DNA of 40,735 nucleotides from Candidatus Woesearchaeota archaeon (lineage in GTDB: Archaea; Nanobdellota; Nanobdellia; Woesearchaeales; GW2011-AR9): positions 1 through 40,735 of the forward strand of contig JACQNE010000026.1 of assembly GCA_016203205.1 (NCBI GenBank), in the 5' to 3' direction. The translations under genes and the position numbers were made by a program. How positions within the stretch are numbered: the first letter of the stretch is position 1; each line of letters begins with the position of its first letter. The notes beneath the pieces were generated by a model. The model saw nothing but the letters and a program-made list of their open reading frames with translations, was not told the origin of the DNA and did not search any database. Below are positions 35,377 to 40,735 of the stretch, piece after piece.

Positions 35377-35435
35377 GTACTTGTTTAGCTGGCGGCAAGG
35401 CCGAGAGAGGCCTGCCGGAAAAGCTAAACAAATAC
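35377..35435. repeat. Hairpin repeat family 1, 59-bp copy
   Basis: GTACTTGTTTAGCTGGCGGCAAGGCCGAGAGAGGCCTGCCGGAAAAGCTAAACAAATAC. Confidence 0.75.
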
Positions 35436-35482
35436 TAATTACACATTTAGTTCGCCGAGGAGCGAGCGGGAGAGAACATAAA

Positions 35483-35887
35483 ATGGATAGAAACATAAGA
35501 TTGTCATCACCACAGCCAAGATATTCTTTTACCGTCGATCCGGAACAGGGATCACCATCATCTTCTGGAGATGTTGAGTTTATCATGTATTTAGTAGATG
35601 CAGAAAGAAGACACACGGATCCGAATGAAGCCAGAGCACGAATCGATTCCCTCGGAGCCGATGTGAGATATAAGACCTACCTCAACTCCAGTGCGGCTCT
35701 TATCGCAACGACGGATCAAGCAACATACGAACGTCTTTTTCAAACCACGCTGGAATATGAACCTAGGAACGCAGGAGTGGGAGGTTACACCACAAAAGGA
35801 TACCGAGAACCAACTGCTGGACGGCCGCTTACCGAGTTGGCAGACATCGTCCAGTCAGCGCACCTTAATTATATCCGAAGATTTTGA
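35483..35887 (+). CDS. Hypothetical protein
   Basis: ATG at 35483: MDRNIRLSSPQPRYSFTVDPEQG...; 134 aa. Confidence 0.6.
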   Translation: MDRNIRLSSPQPRYSFTVDPEQGSPSSSGDVEFIMYLVDAERRHTDPNEARARIDSLGADVRYKTYLNSSAALIATTDQATYERLFQTTLEYEPRNAGVGGYTTKGYREPTAGRPLTELADIVQSAHLNYIRRF

Positions 35888-36042
35888 ATAAGACAGGTTC
35901 TGGTTAATTGCCCAGAGCCCAAATTCTGAATGGAGCATAACATAGTCCTAGACCTCAAGGCAAGGGTAATCAAGAAAGTAGTCACCAAATAGTGATTATT
36001 CTCCCCAAAGATTTATAAACAATCGACCATTTATGAGATAAA

Positions 36043-37107
36043 ATGGTCGACCTTCAAGAGTATGGGTTATTGGATGATGCACTTTTAGCTGCTGCTAAGG
36101 AAATAAGACCGCTGTATTACATTGAACCTATAAATGAAAAAGAACAGAAGCAAGAATTTCTAGCTGGGAAAGTGAAGAGCCCCCATTTTCAGTATAAGCC
36201 TCTAAAATATGATCCGGATCAAGTTCAAGTACAACTAGAATCTATCGAAGTGCCAGATGGACCTTTGGGTAGAATATACCAAACAGCACTAAGGAACGTG
36301 TTGCTAGACAATGAACTGATACAAAAGAGGGGTAACAAAGATATTGTCAGAAATAATACCCATGCTATGTATGGAGTACCGAGTGGGTCACTAGTCGCTT
36401 ATGCAGATGAATTACTAAGACAAACCCCCGATGTGGAAGCAACTAAAGAAGTGGCTGCTGAAAGTGTCAAAGAAGCACTGGAACATGCTCTCATTTCTAC
36501 CGGTATAACCGATTGGGTAGTAGAATTATCCGACAAAAGATTAACTACTGTTTACCCAGCAGAAAAGAGAATCACACTATGCAGGACTAGAAAATTTGGT
36601 GATAAAGATCCGGCCAGATTGTGTGTCCATGAAGTTGGCGTACACACGTTAAGAGCAGTAAATGGCTATGAACAACCACTGAAGATATTTGCATTGGGTT
36701 TGCCCGGTTATTTGCCTACGGAAGAAGGCTTGACTTCATATTTCGAGGAAATAACCGGAAATAGTGATTCTGAAACAATCAGGGATTATGCCGCAAGAGT
36801 TATAGCCGTTGACTCCGTAGTCAAAAGTTTAGATTTTAGACAAACATTTGATCGGTTAAAAGGTTATAGATTGACTGATGACCAATCCTGGAATCTTGCG
36901 GTAAGGGCTCACAGAGCCGGCGGCTATATTAAAGATCATGTTTATTTGGAAGGACTTTTAAGAGTGAGAGATTTTGCAAAACAAGGCGGAGATTTTAAAA
37001 CTCTTTACGTGGGTAAAGTGGGGATTGATGATCTACCTTTGGTAAGAGCACTTTTAGACGAGAAAGTGCTTGCAGAAGCAAGATATCTACCTGCTTTTAT
37101 CAAGTAA
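36043..37107 (+). CDS. DUF1704 / MATCAP-like HEXXXH metalloprotein
   Basis: LCVHEVGVHTLRAVNGYEQPLKIFALGLPGYLPTEEGLTSYFEE; TATA-like TTTATAAACA about 30 nt upstream. Confidence 0.8.
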   Translation: MVDLQEYGLLDDALLAAAKEIRPLYYIEPINEKEQKQEFLAGKVKSPHFQYKPLKYDPDQVQVQLESIEVPDGPLGRIYQTALRNVLLDNELIQKRGNKDIVRNNTHAMYGVPSGSLVAYADELLRQTPDVEATKEVAAESVKEALEHALISTGITDWVVELSDKRLTTVYPAEKRITLCRTRKFGDKDPARLCVHEVGVHTLRAVNGYEQPLKIFALGLPGYLPTEEGLTSYFEEITGNSDSETIRDYAARVIAVDSVVKSLDFRQTFDRLKGYRLTDDQSWNLAVRAHRAGGYIKDHVYLEGLLRVRDFAKQGGDFKTLYVGKVGIDDLPLVRALLDEKVLAEARYLPAFIK

Positions 37108-37232
37108 ATGTCGGTTTAAAGAGCAGAATATGACTAAAGAGGGCATCCACTTTTTTCTAATATCTAGTTTTCAGAACAACAACCCTTTTAAGAAGAGATC
37201 AGCTTCTCCCTTCCAGAAAAAGGTGATGCGTG

Positions 37233-37835
37233 ATGGTCTACAAGATAAGTCTTTCTTCAACCCAGGGAACGGGCAAGACCACACTAGCCACGCTTGTTGC
37301 CGGCGAATTAAAACGGCGCAATGTGGAAGCGCGCGCTTTGGCAGAAATGTCCACGCTCGCTCGTGAAAGGGGTCTCCCCATCAACGAACAGACCACCCGA
37401 GAAGCCCAACTCTGGATTCTTCATTCTCAATTCGCGGAAGAATTGGCCTATCAAACAAGAACAACCCCCCCACTCTATGATGTCATTATTTGTGATCGCG
37501 GCGTTGATAATTACTGTTATCTACAACGCCGATTTGGAGAAGATGAGTACGCGCTTCGGATGACACTCGGGCATCTTCAGCATTTTCCCTATGATCAAAT
37601 TTATGTTCTTCCGATTGTGGATGATGCACTCAAGAGCGGAGAGGGCATCCGTTCTACAGATCCTGAATTCCAACGTGAAATGGATACCGCAATCAGGGGT
37701 TTCTTTCAGGATCATAACATTCCTTACCGCGCACTCCCGCAACCAGCAGCGGAAGATCAGTTCCGCACAGAATGGGTCAAAATAATCGTCAACCAAACAC
37801 TTACAGATCTGGAAAGAGGAGGACTAATGTCGTAA
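37233..37835 (+). CDS. P-loop NTPase / nucleoside-kinase-like (AAA_28 type)
   Basis: ISLSSTQGTGKTTLATLVAGEL, YDVIICDRGVDNYCYLQRR. Confidence 0.75.
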   Translation: MVYKISLSSTQGTGKTTLATLVAGELKRRNVEARALAEMSTLARERGLPINEQTTREAQLWILHSQFAEELAYQTRTTPPLYDVIICDRGVDNYCYLQRRFGEDEYALRMTLGHLQHFPYDQIYVLPIVDDALKSGEGIRSTDPEFQREMDTAIRGFFQDHNIPYRALPQPAAEDQFRTEWVKIIVNQTLTDLERGGLMS

Positions 37836-37836
37836 C

Positions 37837-38547
37837 ATGGCAAGATTCGTGCTCTTGATCGAAGGGAATATCTGTGCGGGGAAGTCGGAATTTGTACAGT
37901 ATATTGATGGTCACAAAGATGAATTTGCTGCTTTTCAAAAAGCAGGGGAAGAAGTAGTTAACATCCCGGAATTCGTCGATGATGAGGCTTTAAAATTATT
38001 TTATCACAATATGCACCGCTACACAAACATTTTCGAACGGAGCTGCCTTACCGGAAGACAGGTTCGCCATATGAAAGCAAAGGAAGGGAAAGGGATCTAT
38101 ATTTTTGACAGGGGAATGATCGGCGGCGCAGAAACATTCGCTCGGAATTCGTTTCAGGAAGGATTCTCGACGCATAGAGCGTATCAGCGCTACCTCGCCG
38201 ATCTGAAAGATGGTCTTGATCAATTAGATCGAACAAGACAAGAATCCTGGCTGGAACAATTAATCGTTTATTTACGTGTTCCAGACGTGAAAGTTTTACA
38301 GGAACGTCAACGGCAAAGAAACACGACCGGGGAAGTGATTCCTGCCGGTTATCTCGACCGGCTAAACCGGCTTTATGATCGCTACATTTTAGGCAGTGCA
38401 GAAATCTATCCTGAATATGGCGTCCGTGCACCGCAGATCATCGAGATCGATGCCACGGTCGATTTCCGCGAGAACGTCGAATATCATCCACAAATTCTGA
38501 AACAGATCACGACAAAAATGAGGGAGATGAACATTCATGAACGCTAA
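37837..38547 (+). CDS. Deoxynucleoside kinase-like protein
   Basis: LIEGNICAGKSEFVQYI, GIYIFDRGMIGGAETFARNSF. Confidence 0.8.
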   Translation: MARFVLLIEGNICAGKSEFVQYIDGHKDEFAAFQKAGEEVVNIPEFVDDEALKLFYHNMHRYTNIFERSCLTGRQVRHMKAKEGKGIYIFDRGMIGGAETFARNSFQEGFSTHRAYQRYLADLKDGLDQLDRTRQESWLEQLIVYLRVPDVKVLQERQRQRNTTGEVIPAGYLDRLNRLYDRYILGSAEIYPEYGVRAPQIIEIDATVDFRENVEYHPQILKQITTKMREMNIHER

Positions 38548-39244
38548 AGAGACATTACGACAATATCTAAAAGATACTCCGACAATCATCACCGTCGCCG
38601 GAAACGTCGGCCTGGGAAAGACAACGACAGCAGAGATCATGGCTGACGGTCTGGAAATCGCTATTTCACGAGAGCTGGACAACGCTATCTTTGATCAGAG
38701 CCTGCTCTGGAAATTTATCGAAGCACCTGCTGATGAAAAGCCGCAACATTGTTACGTTCTCCAACAAGATTTTGTGTATCGCCGTCTGGAAGCACGGCGA
38801 AAACAAGCCCATCTGGGAAAAAGTTTCATTGAAGACCGTTCACCGGAAGAAGATCCGCTGATCATGCATCCTCATTTTGTCAACAGGGGATATTTGACTA
38901 GACAGCAGTATGCTTTATTACAGGAATTATGGAAAGCACAGGAAAACAAGACGCCGCCGTCTGAAATCATGCTCGTCCTGCAGGGTTCAGCAAGACTGGC
39001 CCGCGAAGGCATCGAGAAAAGAGGAAGACTGGGGGAATCAGATACCTGGCAAGAAGAACGCGACCTGAAACCGATGGCCGAGTTGTACAAACAATTTCCT
39101 GCCGCCGTTGGACAATATGGATTACATAAAGGAGCTATTGTAGAAATCGATCGGCAAGTGCTCGATCCACTACAGGATTCACACCGTGAAAGGATTTATC
39201 GGTCGATGCTCTCTGGATTGCGGAAATTGGGGCGGCTAATCTGA
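38537..39244 (+). CDS. Deoxynucleoside kinase-like protein, 3' end supplied by MITE-like element
   Basis: IITVAGNVGLGKTTTAEIMADGL, FIEDRSPEEDPLIM; stop codon lies in element 39234-39455. Confidence 0.75.
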   Translation: MNAKETLRQYLKDTPTIITVAGNVGLGKTTTAEIMADGLEIAISRELDNAIFDQSLLWKFIEAPADEKPQHCYVLQQDFVYRRLEARRKQAHLGKSFIEDRSPEEDPLIMHPHFVNRGYLTRQQYALLQELWKAQENKTPPSEIMLVLQGSARLAREGIEKRGRLGESDTWQEERDLKPMAELYKQFPAAVGQYGLHKGAIVEIDRQVLDPLQDSHRERIYRSMLSGLRKLGRLI

Positions 39245-39455
39245 AACCCTCTCGCGTTGCTCGGTTACTGCCAGCTCCGCACTTGCTGTAGAACACAATC
39301 AGCGACGTTCCCCGTAGTACCGAGCGAGACGACGATCTCGCTGGTATGCCAACGAAATCGCCGTTTCGTTGTGCAGGGGCAACCCCCTTGTCGCTGTGAT
39401 ATTTCTATCGAGAGTGCTCCGCAAAGGACAGTAACTACAGGGTTTCATATTAGCC
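39234..39455 (+). mobile_element. MITE-like element family 3, copy 2
   Basis: GGCTAATCTGAAACCCT...AGGGTTTCATATTAGCC; flanked by AATTGGGGC (39225-39233, 39456-39464). Confidence 0.88.
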
Positions 39456-39503
39456 AATTGGGGCGTAATGTTTAAAAAGAGGTTATCATTCTGCTTTACC
39501 CAA

Positions 39504-39591
39504 GGCCTCTTAGCTTAGTCCGGTGGAGCGCACGACTGATATCAACCGTGCAGTCATCGTGAGGTCCCCAGTTCAAATCTGGGAGGGGCCA
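39504..39591 (+). tRNA. tRNA-Ile(GAT) with 14-nt intron (39542-39555)
   Basis: GGCCTCT/AGGGGCC-A, CACGA-CTGATA-[TCAACCGTGCAGTC]-A-TCGTG, CCCAGTTCAAATCTGGG. Confidence 0.88.
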
Positions 39592-39605
39592 TTTTTTTAA
39601 AATTT

Positions 39606-40421
39606 TTAGAAAATTAATGTTGCGGTGATTATTGTTTCTTTAAAATTTATCTCTTCTTGAATAGTAATGGTTCTCTCAGTTTTATATTCGCCCAAGAGAT
39701 TGAGCGTGGTACTCACATTTTCTCGACCAATACCATGAAGTAATAATCTACCAGTACCATATCTTTTTAATTTTTCAAGTTTGAATGCGACTTCACCACT
39801 GAGTTGATCATAGGTTTTATGTCTAGTCACAAAGACTGTATAAGGTAATGAAGTGATTATCTTCTCAACTTTTCTCTGATATATTAAGATGTCAAAGTCT
39901 TCTTCATCAATCATGCTTTCATATAATTTTTTGAAATGGTCATCAAAATATCTTTCCGTGGTTAAATTACAGAGGTTATTTCCAAAAAGAGGATAACGCC
40001 GAGAGATATCTCTCTTTAATTCGGTGATATCATGCCCTTTTTTGAATGCGTTCCTCAAGATGATCGATGCTTCCAAAGCTTTATACCATTCTGGTTTTAG
40101 TTTATCTTTATAGAATTTTAATAATGATTCGTCGTTATCATCTGGTAAATTTTGCTTTATTTTTTGAGTCGTCTGTGAAGAATCATCAATAAGGAATACC
40201 TCTTCTTGCTTTTGGACAGATAGATCGAGTATTTTCTCTTTTAAGGATCTCTGTTCCTCTTCGGTGGCTTTGCTTAAATCAATACTTAATTTACCTCCCT
40301 CTTTAAGTTCCATTACACTGCTAGAATTCCTAGAGAAATTAAATAGGGTGATATTATTATGCGAGAAAACATCGTGGAATCTACCTTCAAAAATATTTTT
40401 AAGCTTTTCAAGTATTGTCAA
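39606..40421 (-). CDS. Hypothetical protein
   Basis: 271-aa ORF; start overlaps upstream gene stop by 4 nt. Confidence 0.7.
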   Translation of the reverse strand: MTILEKLKNIFEGRFHDVFSHNNITLFNFSRNSSSVMELKEGGKLSIDLSKATEEEQRSLKEKILDLSVQKQEEVFLIDDSSQTTQKIKQNLPDDNDESLLKFYKDKLKPEWYKALEASIILRNAFKKGHDITELKRDISRRYPLFGNNLCNLTTERYFDDHFKKLYESMIDEEDFDILIYQRKVEKIITSLPYTVFVTRHKTYDQLSGEVAFKLEKLKRYGTGRLLLHGIGRENVSTTLNLLGEYKTERTITIQEEINFKETIITATLIF

Positions 40422-40657
40422 TCTAACTTCTTTGCAAGTTCAATGAGTGAGAAAATATCCTTTTTAATGAAAGCTTCTGAGCCTTTTCTAATTCCGGCCC
40501 ATTCTTCTAAGCGAATTTCTTCTCCTTGCGGGGTGAGAACCTTCTGAGAAATATCCCCCTTCTCAACAATAAAGCCTTCTTTATCAACAGATTTCCCATA
40601 AAGGCTTAAAATATCCCCACGAGCAGAATCACTGAAAGTAATTTTACTAAGTTTCAT
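40418..40657 (-). CDS. Hypothetical protein
   Basis: 79-aa ORF coupled to 39606..40421. Confidence 0.65.
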   Translation of the reverse strand: MKLSKITFSDSARGDILSLYGKSVDKEGFIVEKGDISQKVLTPQGEEIRLEEWAGIRKGSEAFIKKDIFSLIELAKKLD

Positions 40658-40735
40658 TGAAATTTACACCTCAAAAACGAGAAGTAGATTAATCTTTTAT
40701 TAAGATTTCTATTATTAAAAACCATTAAATCAACC

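Noticed and set aside
1-40735. CRISPR array or cas genes
   Set aside because: No regularly spaced direct repeats with unique spacers and no recognisable Cas motifs; the repeats found are dispersed palindromic elements.

Overview
The window looks like a compact archaeal chromosome segment. Evidence: TATA-box-like leaderless promoters, tRNAs with bulge-helix-bulge-type introns, and Lrp and PIN/VapB families; a DPANN-like lineage is an inference. Recognisable content includes a SUF Fe-S operon (sufB-sufS-sufU-sufC-sufT, no sufD), a second cysteine desulfurase beside a Cys-rich HTH regulator, two double-domain Lrp-type regulators, a P-type ATPase, an MFS transporter, a FlaJ/TadC-like membrane protein, an M50 protease, a radical SAM protein, a DUF1704/MATCAP-like HEXXXH protein next to three P-loop nucleoside-kinase-like genes, several toxin-antitoxin-like pairs and four tRNAs (Phe, Ala, Pro, Ile). 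Many remaining ORFs match nothing I recognise. The strongest unusual signals are: (i) a ~222-bp MITE-like element in two copies, each with 17-bp terminal inverted repeats and a 9-bp target duplication, one of which rewrote the C-terminus of a kinase gene; (ii) a ~174-bp structured repeat, also with a 9-bp TSD in one copy and a compensatory stem change, whose two copies flank a PIN/HTH pair; (iii) a 59-bp hairpin family with a 157-bp expanded version; (iv) a tRNA-Ala(GGC) gene interrupted in both the D-loop and the T-loop; (v) two toxin genes broken in different ways (TAATG-split PIN, amber-interrupted and inverted RelE-like); (vi) palindromic operators at several promoters. All calls are from reading the sequence and the supplied ORF track; no database searches were run.
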